Assembly: GCF_023091745.1 (NCBI RefSeq)
Contig: NC_068910.1
Location: 93,128,170 to 93,192,169 of the forward strand
DNA length: 64,000 nucleotides
Origin: Budorcas taxicolor
Taxonomy: Eukaryota; Chordata; Mammalia; Artiodactyla; Bovidae
Direction: 5' to 3'
In this document: positions 21,884 through 34,051 of the stretch, piece by piece
Layout of the letters: the number at the start of each line of letters is the position of its first letter
How positions within the stretch are numbered: position 1 is the stretch's first letter
Made by a program: the position numbers and the translations under genes
The notes under the pieces: generated by a model
What the model saw: the letters and a program-made list of their open reading frames with translations, nothing else
Database searches by the model: none
What the model was told of the DNA's origin: nothing

Positions 21884-22366
21884 AAAAACACAGAGGCATC
21901 ACTTTGACAACAAAGATCCAGATAGTCAAAGCTGTGGTTTTTCCAATAGTCATGTACGAATGGGTGAGTTGGACCATAAAGAAGGCTGAGGGTGAAAGAA
22001 TTGATGCTTTTGAACTGGGGTACTCGAGAAGATACTTGAGAGTCCTTTGGATGGCAAGGAGATCAAACCAGTCAATCCTAAAGGAAATTAACCGTGAATA
22101 TCCATTGAAAGAATTGATACTGGAGTGGAAGTTCCAATACTTTGACCACCTATGATGCTGACTCATAGAAAAAGATCTTGATGCTAGGAAAGATTGAGGG
22201 CAAGAGGAAAAAGGTATAACAAAAGATAAAATAGTTGGATGGCATCACTGAATTCATGGACATGGGTTTGACAAAACTCAGGTAGATAGTGAAGGACACG
22301 GAAGCCTGGTGTGCTGCAGTCCATGGGATCACAAAGAGTCAGACATGACTGAGCAACTGAACAACA
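21884..22366 (+). mobile_element. BovB LINE 3' end
   Basis: From 'cacagaggcatcactttgac' to the tail 'gactgagcaactgaacaac'. It encodes a degraded C-terminal frame (21904-22155) with GCES-type residues replaced. Together with 21234-21252 it forms the BovB host of the L1. Confidence 0.92.
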
Positions 22367-22552
22367 AACAGACAAACAAAATCTCTCTTTTAACTGACTC
22401 AAAGTCAACTTATCAGAAGTCTAATCACAAAAGAAATATTGCATCATATTTACAAGGGGAGAGGATTTTAAAAGGTGTATACATCAGATGTTGAAAATCT
22501 TTGGGGCTATCTTAAGCTTCTTTTTACCATGCACATAATGTGGGTAAAACAT

Positions 22553-22945
22553 ATCCTAGTGGTTAAAAACATGAATTTTAGAGCTGGACATACTGAGTTC
22601 AAACCCAATTATATTGCAAATTAACTAAGTAATATTATGCACCCCCTGTAGCTCAGATGTAAAGAATCTGCCTACAATGCAGGAGACCAGGTTCAATCCC
22701 TGGATCAGGAAGATCCCCTGGAGAAGGGAATGGCAACCCATTCCAGTATTCTTGCCTGGAGAATTTCATGGACAGACTATGCAGTTGCAAAGAGCTGGAC
22801 ACAACTAAGCAAATTTCATTCATCATTGCAATCTTGTGCAAGTTACTTAAATTCCATGTGCTGTTGTTTCCCTCATATGTAATATACCTGGTTTATAAGT
22901 GTTCCTGTTTTGCAGGTTGTTGTGAAGATTCAAATGTATATATAG
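22553..22945 (+). mobile_element. MIR SINE split by a Bov-tA
   Basis: The left part (22553-22636) has the MIR tRNA-like start 'tagtggttaaaaacatgaattttagagc'. The right part (22826-22945) has 'tgtgcaagttacttaa', 'tttccctcatatgtaat' and 'aggttgttgtgaagatt'. These are consecutive MIR segments with a Bov-tA between them. Confidence 0.8.
22639..22822 (+). mobile_element. Bov-tA SINE inside a MIR
   Basis: Sense copy with the head 'ccctgtagctcagatgtaaag' and tail 'gcaaagagctggacacaactaagc'. It interrupts the MIR at 22553-22945. Confidence 0.92.
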
Positions 22946-23241
22946 AAAGAGAAAATGAAAAGAAAGCTTGGAAATGTATATGCACACAGAAAAAAACTGT
23001 ACGCATTTTAGGAATTTTATTATTAGAATAAAAATATGTTGAACCAAAGTGAGAAATCACATTTTATTAAACTGTGCTGCCCTGCTCTTAACTCCAGAAC
23101 TCTTTCACAACTCCCTACTCATCAATTTCTTCTCCAGTGCTGTGATTGCCCTACCTAACTGCCAATTCAGATTTTCTAATATGTTTGCTAAGTTTAATAA
23201 TTGTTTCTTAAATTATGTCTGGAATTATTTACATTATGATG

Positions 23242-23680
23242 GGTTATGGTTTTTCTAGTAGTCATGTACGAATGTGAGAGTTGGACCATAAAGAAGGCTG
23301 AGGAGTGAAGAACTGATGTTTTCAAAATATGATACTGGAGAAGATTCTTGAGAGTCCCTTGGACTGCAAGATCAAACCAGTCAATCCTAAGGGAAACCAA
23401 CCCTAAATATTCATTAAAAGAACTGATGCTGAAGCTGAAGCTCTAATATTTGGCCATCTTATGCAAAGAACAAACTCATTGGAAAAGACTGTGATGCTGG
23501 GAAAGATCAAAGGCAAAAGGAGAAGGGCACAGCAGAGGATAAGATGGTTGGATGGCATCATTGACTTCATGGACATAAATTTTACCAAAGTCCAGGAGAT
23601 AATGAAGGACAGGAAGCCTGGTGTGCTGCAATCCATTGGGTTGCAAAGAGTCAGACACCACTTAGCAACTGAACAACAAT
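23242..23680 (+). mobile_element. BovB LINE 3' end
   Basis: 5'-truncated sense copy, 'gttatggtttttctagtagtcatg' to 'cttagcaactgaacaacaataac'. The second half is open on the plus strand for 73 codons (23461-23682). Confidence 0.92.
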
Positions 23681-24264
23681 AACAAAGGGTAGAAAATGGC
23701 AGTTAAAAGCCAAAAAAAAAAAAAAAAAAACCACCCTACAATAATCAAACAGAATAAGCCTTTCATGTTCTAATCTGATAACTGATCTGGACAATATTTT
23801 GAAAGAGTTTCTCATTCAAGTATTTATAATAGTTCTTGAGTCCATATTATTCACAATAAAAGTTAGAAGCTATGGTTTCTTAATATAATTTGATACACAT
23901 TATCAAAACATGACATTAGCAGTGCAAACATGCTGTTGGAAATGAAGAAATTGGAAATCAAAGCATTTAGTTTCTAAAGTCAGTTCCCCATGTAACTTTT
24001 CTGTGAAACTGTGAAAAATCTGTAAACTACTATTGGATTCTTCACAGCAATTCAACAGCAACAAAATAGTGAACAAAGATCAAAGACTCTTTCAGTTATA
24101 AATTCTCTATTTTATGAGTAAAATATATCAATATTAGCTTCATTGGTTAAATTTGTAAGAAATAGTAATTACTGGGTTGTTTGGTTTTTTTTTTCATTTT
24201 CAATCCATAAAGCCACAAAATCCAGAGCAAACTCCTTTTATAATAGATAATCATCTCATTGGAG
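23681..24264. other. Single-copy DNA with A-run
   Basis: An A-run of about 20 at 23711-23730. No gene or repeat family recognised. Confidence 0.55.
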
Positions 24265-24440
24265 TTTATTTTTTTCCTTTTTAAAAAATTATTTTTTGCA
24301 ATTTTAAAGGTAACTTTGTTCAGTTATTTAAAAATTTTGTCCATATTTCCCATGTTGCACAATAAATACATCCTTATGGTCTGTCTCACACTAAGTATCT
24401 CACATCTTCTTTACCCATTCATCTGTTGATGTATCTCTTT
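24265..24440 (-). mobile_element. L1 3'UTR fragment (antisense), diverged
   Basis: 'cccatgttgcacaataaatacatcc' and 'attcatctgttgatg' resemble reversed L1 3'UTR sequence. Poorly preserved. Confidence 0.4.
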
Positions 24441-24483
24441 AAAACAGCTTTCATATCCATTATCTCATTTCATCTTACACACA

Positions 24484-24597
24484 CTACAGTATTCTTGCCT
24501 GGAGAATTCCCATGGAATCCCCTGCAGACTGGCAGGCTGAAGTCCTTGGGTCGCAAAATGTCAGACACGACTGAATGACTAACCACAGCACAGCACA
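24484..24597 (+). mobile_element. Bov-A tail fragment
   Basis: Only the Bov-A part is present, from 'acagtattcttgcctggag' to 'gactgaatgactaaccacagc'. No tRNA-like head. Confidence 0.85.
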
Positions 24598-24652
24598 TAC
24601 ACCACAAACACACACAGAATGTGGTCAATAGAACTGATATTAGCCCTACTTA

Positions 24653-24706
24653 AGCAGTCCAAGGGGTCACAAAGAGTCAGACATGACTGAGCGACTGAAC
24701 TGAAGT
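24653..24706 (+). mobile_element. BovB/Bov-A 3' tip
   Basis: About 55 bases: 'caaggggtcacaaagagtc' to 'gcgactgaactgaag'. A very short insertion of the shared BovB/SINE 3' end. Confidence 0.8.
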
Positions 24707-25353
24707 ATTATCTTTACTTTGTAGAGGGAATAAAGATGATTCAGATAAGTAAGTTGCAAAAGACACAGTTAAAAGTGCTGGTGCCATGACTAAAATTTAA
24801 ATTTCAGTGTTTGCTTTTTTCAGCATAAAACCATTTTCATGTGATTTTCACTTTAAGGGGACATAGTTTAATACTTCTATGCTTTAATCTTTAAAGAAAA
24901 TAAGACAAAAATCATAACACAGTTGTTATGAGGCACAAATGGCAAAATATTGCACACTGTGTTTTCTATTTAAGTGATTTTTAAAATCATAGATTTGGCA
25001 GTCAGCGAGTAGATATTGTGTTTCCAAGACAATAGATTAACAATGTACAATGCTAGGTTAAGACAAAATTTCTGTCTCATTAAGCATTTGTACTTGGGGG
25101 ATATCAAAAAAAAAAAAAGCTATTATCATTTCTTTTTATTTTTGTCTGAATAATATTGGAAGTCTTGTGCAGTCACCTAATATGCAAGATACCTTATGAA
25201 AATAGGTATCTAGAATCACTAGACATTCTACAATGAGATAAAACTCTTAAAATTAAGTGAATAAACAGTGATAGGGTCCAACGTTTGAATAAAGTTGAAA
25301 AAATATTTTAAAATAGATAATTGTGCTTTTTACTCCACTCAACTATTTTCTTA
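24707..25353. other. Single-copy AT-rich DNA
   Basis: An A-run at 25108-25120. No gene or repeat family recognised. Confidence 0.55.
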
Positions 25354-25363
25354 TGTCTTCCTT

Positions 25364-25880
25364 CAGTTCAGTTCAGTCACTTAGTCGTGTCCGACTCTTT
25401 GCAACCCGATGAATCACAGCACGCCAGGCCTCCCTGTCCAGCACTAACTCCCGGAGTTCACTCAGACTCACATCCATCGAGTCCGTGATGCCATCCAGCC
25501 ATCTCATCCTCAGTCATCCCCTTCTCCTCCTGCCCCCAATCCCTCCCAGCATCAGAGTCTTTTCCAATGAGTCAACTCTTTGCATGAGGTGGCCAAAGTA
25601 CTAGAGTTTCAGCTTTAGCATCATTCTTTTCCAAAGAAATCCCAGGGCTGATCTCCTTCAGAATGGACTGGTTGGATCTCCTTACAGTCCTAGGGACTCT
25701 CAAGAGTCTTCTCCAACACGACAGTTCAAAAGCATAATTCTTCGGTGCTCAGCCTTCTTCACAGTCCAACTCTCACATCCATACATGACTACTGGAAAAA
25801 CCATAGCCTTGACTAGACGGACTTTAGTCGGCAAAGTAATGTCTCTGCTTTTGAATATGCTATCTAGGTTGGTCATAACT
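25364..25880 (-). mobile_element. BovB LINE 3' end with clear target duplication
   Basis: Antisense 5'-truncated BovB of low divergence. A perfect 10-bp duplication TGTCTTCCTT flanks it (25354-25363 and 25881-25890). It ends with the usual 'cagttcagttcagtc' on its 3' side. Confidence 0.95.
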
Positions 25881-25892
25881 TGTCTTCCTTAA

Positions 25893-27341
25893 TGGGAGTT
25901 AATTCAAAAAGTCTGCCTAAGTATATTTCAATCTTGAGCTTATAAAAATTTACCAGTCATAGAGATGATTCAAGAGAATATCTTTAAGAAATAAAATATA
26001 TTGTTTGCAGAGAAGAATTATATTTACCTGTGGCACACATAAAAGGTAAATTTTATCAATCTTGTCAGCCAATTCAGGTTAATGCAGAACCAAATATAAA
26101 TTGAGTTTTCTTTTTGTCCAAATGTAAGGCTTACTTAAAGATGAAAGTGAAAAATAATGCAAATTTGGAACCTTAAGTGTTGCTACCTAAACATTTTCAA
26201 AATGTGAGTAAATATAGTTATTTGATAAACACAAAGAGTACATTTTAAGGACTGGTTTACTGAGATATTGATTATAATGTAATAATTTCTAAAAAATTTT
26301 GGTTTCATAGTAACTTGCAATAACTCTAATGATCTCAGCCTTTGTCCTGTAAAGTCTTTACTTTTTCCTTTAAGAAATATGAAATAGCTAAGTTTCAGAG
26401 GTGCCACTGTGTTGATACTGAGGCTAATATAAATGTAATAACCTATAGGTATAAATAGTTAATGATAAGATAATTGAGCAACATATCTCCTCTTGTATCA
26501 TCCCTAATTATCACATTATTCATATATGAGAGATAATTTCCAACATCATTGCTAACTAAGACTTAACATGGTGATTGAACCAATGATATTTTATGTTATT
26601 TCTTATAATCTATGATTATTTCTTATATTATATGGGACATCTTCTCAGATAATCTTATGATTTTATTTATAAAAGTTCAAAAAGAGACAAATATAGTATA
26701 GTAAAATCACCAAACTATAACTTCAGTATTAGCTACATGAATTATAAGGAATATTTCTAAACACAGAAGGAAAAAAAAAAAATTTATCAAGCTTTCCCAC
26801 TGATTAATTATGTGATTTGGGACAAATAATTTAACTTCTGTGTTCTTTCATCTCCATCTGTTAATTTATATTCCATGAAGCATTTTTATGACTTAGATAT
26901 TTGCAAGGTAAAGTAATGTTAAAAAGGGAAAAAAAGAAAGTGTCATCTGGAAAATGAGGATAATGATATAGTAATTGTCAGTTAAACAGTTTGAATTTTT
27001 GGAAGAAAACTATGAAGCAATTTGAAGCATTATTATTTAATGAAAGCAGCTATTCTGTTACTAACATTCACATGAACATAATGGTATAAATTATAAATGA
27101 ATCTTTCTACTTTGGAAAGAAAGTGGGAGGTAGAAAATTGTCATTCAGAAACAACTTGATATGTAAAAAGTAAAGAACTTAGCATTATCTAGTGGTTTAA
27201 TAGCAGATCAACCTAAGGGTGAAATATCTTTCCTCCAATATAAGAACAAAGGTTGTTATACGAATCTTTTTGGCCTACTGCTATCTTTTCAGTTAATGTA
27301 AAGGTTAATGCAAAATACTTTATCCATAGTTTGGTTGTCTC
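25893..27341. other. Single-copy DNA with old MIR material
   Basis: Mostly unrecognised AT-rich DNA with an A-run at 26770-26782. The stretch 26785-27000 carries MIR phrases (see separate entry). Confidence 0.5.
26785..27000 (+). mobile_element. Degraded MIR SINE
   Basis: 'actgattaattatgtgatttgggacaaataatttaactt' then 'tcatctccatctgttaat', and a later 'catctggaaaatgaggataatgata', follow the order of MIR sense sequence, with an insertion between. Confidence 0.55.
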
Positions 27342-27353
27342 CTGTCTTGAAAT

Positions 27354-27558
27354 GGGCTTCCCTGGTGGCTCAGAGGTTAAAGCGTCTGCCTGCAATGTGG
27401 GAGACCTGGGTTCGATCCCTGGGTCAGGAAGATGCCCTGGAGAAGGAAATGGCAACCCACTCCAGTATTCTTGCCTGGAGAATCCCATGGACAGAGGAGC
27501 CTGGTGGGCTATACAGTTCACGGGGTTGCAAAGAGTCGGACACGACTGAGCGACTTCA
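27354..27558 (+). mobile_element. Bov-tA SINE, near-intact
   Basis: Sense copy of low divergence with a 12-bp perfect target-site duplication CTGTCTTGAAAT at 27342-27353 and 27559-27570. It landed at the 3'-truncated end of the minus-strand BovB that follows. Confidence 0.96.
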
Positions 27559-27781
27559 CTGTCTTGAAATAGCTCAGCTTTCTTTGCATTTTCACTTAGG
27601 CTCTCTTGTCTCTCCTCGCTATTCTTTGGAACTCTCCATTCAGATGGTATATTTTTCCTTTTCTCCTTTGCCTTTCTCTTCTCTTCTTTTCTCAGCTATT
27701 TGTAAGGCCTCTCAGACAACCATTTTGCCTTTTGATTTCTTTTTGACAGGGATGGTTTTGATGACCACCTCCTGTACAATG

Positions 27782-28030
27782 TTATAGGCCTATGTCCAAG
27801 TTTTTCAGGCACTCTATCAGATCTAATCCCTTGAATCTATTGGTCACTTCCACTGTGTAGTTGTAAGATATTTGATTTAGGTCATACCTGAATGGCCGAG
27901 TGGCTTTCCCTACTTTCTTCAAGTCTGTATTTTGCAAAAAAGAGTTCATGATCTGAGCCACAGTCATCTCCTGATCTTCTACATCTGTGGCTTCAAAGAA
28001 TAAGATCAATCTGGTTTTGGTATTGTCCAT
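27782..28030 (-). pseudogene. BovB ORF2 linker fragment
   Basis: An 82-codon open frame corresponds to the segment between endonuclease and RT. It includes GKATRPFRYDLNQIS and VEVTNRFKGLDLIE, both characteristic of BovB. Frame breaks separate it from the endonuclease part upstream. Confidence 0.85.
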
Positions 28031-28247
28031 CTGGTGATGTCCATATGTAGAGTTATCTCTTGTGTTGTTAGAAGAGGGTTTTTGCTATGACCAGTGTCTT
28101 CTCTTGGCAAAACTGTTAGCTTTTGCCCTGCTTCATTTTGTATTCTAAGGCCAAACTTGCCTGATACTCCAGGTGTCTCTTGACTTCCTACTTTTGCATT
28201 TCAATCCCCTATGATGTAAAGGACTTTTTTTTTTCCTGAAGTTAGTT

Positions 28248-28574
28248 CTAAAAGGTGTTGTGGGTCTTCATAGAATGGTCAACTTCAGCTTCTTCAGCAT
28301 TAGTTGTTGGGGCATAGACTTGGATTACTGTGATATTGAATGGTTTGCCTTTTAAGTGAACAGATATCATTCTGTCATTTATGAGATTGCACCCAAGTAC
28401 TATGTTTTGGAATCTTTTCCTGACTATGAGACCTATTCCATTTCTTCTAAGGAATTCTTGCCCACAGTAGTAGACATAATGGTCATCTGAATTAAATTCA
28501 CCCATTCTGGTCCATTTTAGTTCACTGATTCCTAAAAAGTTGATGTTCACTCTTGCCATCTCTTGTTTGACCAC
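28248..28574 (-). pseudogene. BovB endonuclease domain fragment
   Basis: 108 codons of the N-terminal APE-like endonuclease that nicks target DNA. The glutamate-containing ISELKW motif and the EFNSDDHYVYYCG and VIQVYAPTTNAEEAEV blocks are readable. Frameshifts on both sides disconnect it from the rest, so it is not a functional enzyme. Confidence 0.88.
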
Positions 28575-29207
28575 TTACAATTTACCTTGATTCAAGGACA
28601 TAATAGTCCAGGTTCCTATGCAATATTGTTCTTTACAGCATCAGACTTTTCTCTCACCATTATACACATCCACAACTGGGCACTGTTTCCACTTTGGCTT
28701 CATCTCTTCATTCCCTCTTTCTCCACTCTTCTGTAGTAGTATACTAGGCACCTACTGACCTGGGGAAGCCATCTTTTAGTGTCCTGTCTCTTTGCCTTTT
28801 TATACTGTTCATGGGGTTCTCAAGGCAAGAATACTGAAGTGGTTTGCCATTACCTTCTCGAGTGGACCATGTTTTGTCAGAACTCTCCACCATAACCTGA
28901 CCATTTTGCCTGGCCCCATATGTCATGTGCATTGAGTTAGACAAGCTTGTGGTCCATGTGATCAGCTTGATTAGTTTTCTGTGATTGTGGTTTTCAGTCT
29001 GTGTGTCCTCTGGTGGAGAAGGATAAGAGGCTTATAGAAACTTCCTCATGGAGAGATGACTAAGGAAGAAAGTGGGTGGTGTCCTAAGCATGTAGGAAAG
29101 CCTATGCTCAGTAAATCTTTAATCCAATTTTCTGCTGATGGCTGAGGCTGTGTTCCCTCCCTGTAGCTTGGCCTGAGGCCAAACTATAGTAGTGGTAATG
29201 GCTGTAA

Positions 29208-29866
29208 TGGTGACCACCTCAAAAGGTCTTATGCCAGCATGCTGAAGCTCCCAGGACTATTGTAGTCAGTGTCCCAGACTCCATGATAGGCCACTATTTA
29301 CCCACACCTCCACCAAAGACTCCTGGACACTCACAGGCACATCTGGCTCAGTCTCTTTTGGGGTCACTGCTCCTTTCTCCTGGGTCCTGATGTACACAAA
29401 ATTTTGTTTGTGCCCTCCAATAGTCTTTGTCCCCAGTTCTGTGGAATTTGTTTAATCAAATCCCACTGGTCTTCAAAGTCACATTCCCTGGGGCTTCTCA
29501 GTCCTTTAGCCAGCTCCCCAGGTTGGGAAATCTTTTGTGGGTCCTAGAAATTTTGCGAAAGTATGAGAACTTCTTTGATATAATTGTTCTCCAATTTGTG
29601 GGTTGTCTGCTTGGCAGCTCTATAGTGTAGCTAATGCTAACCTCCTCCAAGAGGATATATGCCATACACCATGCCTTCCAGGTCTGCTGCAGCCAGAACC
29701 CCTGTCAATGAGGCAGGTCACTACTGACCCATGCCACCATGGGAGACACTCAAACATTCAAAGACAGATCTGGCTCAGTCTCTTGTGGGGTGTCACTGCT
29801 CCTTTCCCTCTGTCCTGATGCACACAAGGTTTTGTTTGCACCCTCCAAGTATCTCTGGTGGGCCTG
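29208..29866 (-). repeat. Direct repeat in the BovB 5' leader, period about 425 bp
   Basis: The block at 29208-29440 (Ctc/agg phrases around 'atctggctcagtctctt' and 'cacaaaattttgtttgtgccctcc') is repeated with moderate divergence at 29632-29866 ('atctggctcagtctctt', 'cacaaggttttgtttgcaccctcc'). The element's leader thus contains two related units. Confidence 0.75.
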
Positions 29867-30054
29867 AAATTTTATTTTAAATGTGATTGCATTCCTCCTA
29901 CCAACTTATTGGGGCTTCTCCTTTGCCCTTGGATGTGAGGTATTTTTTGGTGGGACCCAACAGTCTCCTGTTGGTGGTGTTCAGCAGCTGGTTGAAATTT
30001 TGGTGTTTTCATAGGAGAAGATGAGCACACATCCTTCTACTCTGCCATCTTCTT

Positions 30055-30972
30055 AAGTCAAGTCTCTGAGAAGTGGTAAGGGATTATAAGAATTGAAATA
30101 ATATATGCATTTTATTCATTCTTTTAAATAAAGCATTGCTATGTGTAAAGAAAGATGTATATTTTTATGAAATCAAGTTAGGCTCAAAGAGTCATTTACA
30201 ATGGGCATATGACATTAGTCATCCTCTTGAAAATAGATGTAATAAAATGTTTAGGTGAAAATAAGTAAAATAAAATATCCCATGTATTTTTTTAATCCAT
30301 CTCAATTTTCCTAGAGAAGGTGGTAGTTATATTATGTATAAATTACTCATGAGGAGAACAATATACTCTTAGCTGTCCATGTATTCAGAGTAAGACATAA
30401 CATTTTAGTTTTAAAATTGTTTAGAGCATGTTCCACAATAGGATAAAGAATTATAACAACATACAAGAAATTTAAATAATCTTTATTATTTTGTATATTT
30501 ATCTTCTGTTTTAGATAGAAATTGTAAATATAATTCCATTTCATACAAAAAGTTGGATAAGGAGATTTTTAATATTTTAAACTATATAAAATTGTATACT
30601 ATTTGTTTACTATATGTTACTATTGTATACTATATGTTTTTAAATGAGATTTTATTCTGTAAGAATTAAAATGACCCCATCTGTGCATTTGTAAATCAAT
30701 AACCATCAAATCAAATGCACCACCATTAAATGGTAATATAAGCCTATCATGGGGACTGTGAATAAGTTTGACCCAATCTTGTATTTCAAGATGTTACAGT
30801 TTGTAAAGCTCATTAAACAGAGTGAAAAAATACAAATGCAAATAATACAGTCTAATGCTTTAATGATGACTGTCAAAGAGATATTTTATTAGAATCCTGC
30901 TTCACATTCAATTTAGAATGGTAGATTGTAAACAACATTAAAGAATTATATTGAAAATAGCATATATTGAAG
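30055..30972. other. Single-copy spacer between two LINE 5' ends
   Basis: AT-rich, with no repeat family recognised. It lies between the divergent 5' ends of BovB (minus) and L1 (plus). Confidence 0.6.
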
Positions 30973-32419
30973 ATCAACCAAGATGGTAGAGTAAAAGGAT
31001 ATAGAACTTGTTATTCCCCATGAACACATCAAAATTACATTTACATGTGAAAGAATTATCACTGAAAACTAACTGGAAACTCCAATACAGCCAAAGTTGT
31101 AGGAAAGATACACAAGTAATTGGGTACGAAGGGAAGAAAAGCAGTCAGGTCAGGACCTGTGTCTTTGGGAGAGTACTAGGGGAAAAGGGAGAATAAGTAA
31201 AAAGACACCACCCTGAGGAGTAAGCAGTGAGAGCCACTTAGTGAATTCCACAGTCATGGTGTCCAGCTCAGGGGAGATGAACCTTCTTGGTTAGCCCCTG
31301 AGGCAGGGCAGAGAGAAGTCTGCTCTAGCAACTGCTGGGTTTGCCATGACTGCCTTAATGAGTGACCTAACCCAAGCTGAGTTACAGCTCTGGCCCTGCT
31401 CACTCTACATCACATCATGACACTGCATAGGATGGCCACAATCTGAGAGAAAACTTGGTCTTGGGATGCAGAGGTGGTCCAATCTCAGGGTGAAGTCTGC
31501 ATGGGCTTTCAGTGGGTATTCTTGGTGCTTACTCAAACAAGACCCCACCACTCCACCACAGGTCCTGCAAATATGCACCAAGAGTCCATGTGTGCCCTGT
31601 CAACTCTACAGTGTGCCTCCACAAAGGGATAGGGGTGGTGGAGGCTGAGGGCAGTGATGGACTATGAGAGACAAAGGGGACCTGACCTGAGGCTGTATCT
31701 AAGCAGAGCAAGGGAAATAAACATAGGCACTTGCACAGGCAATGCATCAGAGAGAGCTCAGAACCCTGTCTACAGCCAACAGAAACAGAGAGTCAACACA
31801 GGTCCTACTTGCTTCAGGACTCTTCCTCTCTGTTGCAAGAGTCCCAGTTCAGGGAAAGGGGAAAACATGTACTTCAAGGAAAGAGAACCCCAAGCCCAAG
31901 TTGCTTCTGTTCTAGCAACTTGCCTAGACCCTATACCCAGTAGGGTGCTAATGGTCACTGAATGGATAGGAAGTCTTGCCTCACAAGCACCTCTGCTCTA
32001 GTTGTTCCATCTCCAGCCTCAGTGCTTACAAGGTGATATTTGCTGACACATCCTAAGGAAAGATTTAACTTGCATCCATGTCAAATCCAGTTCTCCCACC
32101 AAAAGTATTGGGCACACCCGGTCTGTACAGGAGCTCCTATATAGGGTCACCATGTCAAACTGTAAACTGAAGGTAATTGTTTCATCTAACTTTAGAGAGG
32201 TGGAGAAAATTAAGCAAAATTAAAAGACATAGATATTAACATGGAAGTAAACAATTAACTGGATAAATAATTCAAACTATTGATTATAAAAATGGTAAGT
32301 ACATGAGTGAGAAGAAGTGATCCACACAGTGTTAATTTTAATAAAAATTTAGAAAATATTTTAAAAAGATCCAGTCAGAAATAAAGAATTAAATAGCTGA
32401 AATAAACACAAAGAAGGAA

Positions 32420-33330
32420 TGAACAGCACACTAAGTGATAGAGAAGAACACATGAAATATCTGTAAAACAGAAAAATGGAAGCTGTCCAATCAGAACAAC
32501 AAAAAGAAAAGTTAATTAAAAAATATGAAAACAGTATATGAAACCTCTGGGATAACATTAAGTGTACCAATATTTGCATTATAGGAGTGCCAGATGGAGA
32601 AAAGAGAGAAATGGTTCACAAATTCATTTGAGGAAATTATGGCTGAAAACCACCCAAACTTGAGGGAAACAAGTCTGCAAGCATAGGAAGTATACAAGGT
32701 CACAAATAGGATGAACCCAAACGAATCCAAAATAAGAGATACAATCATTAAAATGGCAAAAGTTAAAGATAAAGAGAAAACTTTAAAGACAGCAAGAGGG
32801 GAAAGAAAAAAAACAGTCATATTAAAGCAAATAATCATAAGGCCATCAACAAATTTCTTTGCAAAAAAATTGGAGGCCAGATTGGAGTTGCACAATATAT
32901 TCAAAGTATACTAAAAGGGGAAAAACAGCAACCTAAGATAATCTACCCAGAAAGTTAATTAATTAGAATCTTAGGTAAAATAAAGAACCTCTCAGATAAG
33001 CAACAACTGAAAGAGCTCATCAACCCCAAAATAAATGTTAAAGGATTTTCTGTAAGAGGAAAAAGAAGGAGCATTAGAAAAGGGCTAATCCAACTAGGAA
33101 AGGCAAATATATAGAAATAAATGAGGATCAATCACTTAAATAAGCCAGTAATAAAAGATTTGTAAAAGCAACTGTAGTTAACAATGCCAAATTAAAGAAT
33201 ACAGATGAAAATGCAAAATAGGACGCCAAAAATATAAAATGTAGGGAAGGGGAGTAAAAAGTGTAGATCTCGTAGGTCTACATTTAAGCAGTTTAAAACA
33301 ATTATCAGTTTAAAACAAGTAGTTATAGAC
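32420..33330 (+). pseudogene. L1 ORF1 relic
   Basis: The short frame at 32711-32914 reads IIKMAKVKDKEKTLKTARGE, the conserved core before the C-terminal domain of L1 ORF1, an RNA-binding chaperone. The remaining ORF1 is in other frames with stops. Inactive. Confidence 0.65.
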
Positions 33331-34030
33331 CCACATATATGGAATGCATGGTTACCACAAATCAAAACCAATAATACACAAAAACTTAAAAGAAAGGAAG
33401 ACACATATACTACTAAAGAGATTTATCACACCACAAGGGAAGAAACAAAAAGAAGAAATGGAAAGAGAAGAACCACAAAAACAACTGGAAAATAAGTAAT
33501 AAAATGGCAATATGTACACACCTATGAATTATTACTTTGCCTGTCAATGGACTAAATGCACCAATTAATAGATATGGTATGGCTTATTTGACCAAAAATA
33601 AAAAAAGAAAACTGCTTCTGTACCCTGCCCATAAGAGACTTATTTCAGACCTAAAGACACACACAAACTGAAAGTGAAGGGAAGGAAAAATACTTCATCC
33701 AAACAAACAAAAGTGTGCATATTAATACTCATATCAGGTATAACAGATTTTAAGATAAAGTTTATAATAAATGACAAAGAAGGGCATGATTCAGTGATAA
33801 TGGAATCAATAAAAGAGAATCTTATGCTTATTAACATATATACGAATATAGGAGTACTTGTGTAAATACTAACAGACATAAAGGGGAAATTTGATGATAA
33901 TACAATGACAGGAGACTTTAACACCAACAACAGACAGATCATCCAGACAGAAAATCAGTACACGCAACAGCAGACTCAAATGACAAAATTGACTAGTTGC
34001 ACTTAATAGGGCATTTCATTCCAAAACAGA

Positions 34031-34051
34031 GGATATATATATATATATACA
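34031..34051. repeat. Short (TA)n tract
   Basis: About ten TA units inside the L1 body. Confidence 0.85.

Larger units (their letters stand above)
27571..30054 (-). mobile_element. BovB LINE, 5'-complete but 3'-truncated
   Basis: Antisense BovB whose 5' end is at about 30054 (reverse strand begins AAGAAGATGGCAGAGTAG). It contains a long 5' leader (28985-30054), the apurinic-type endonuclease domain (28248-28600) and linker, and stops before the reverse transcriptase. The RT and 3' end are missing, the opposite of usual LINE truncation, so a later deletion or rearrangement is likely. Confidence 0.9.
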
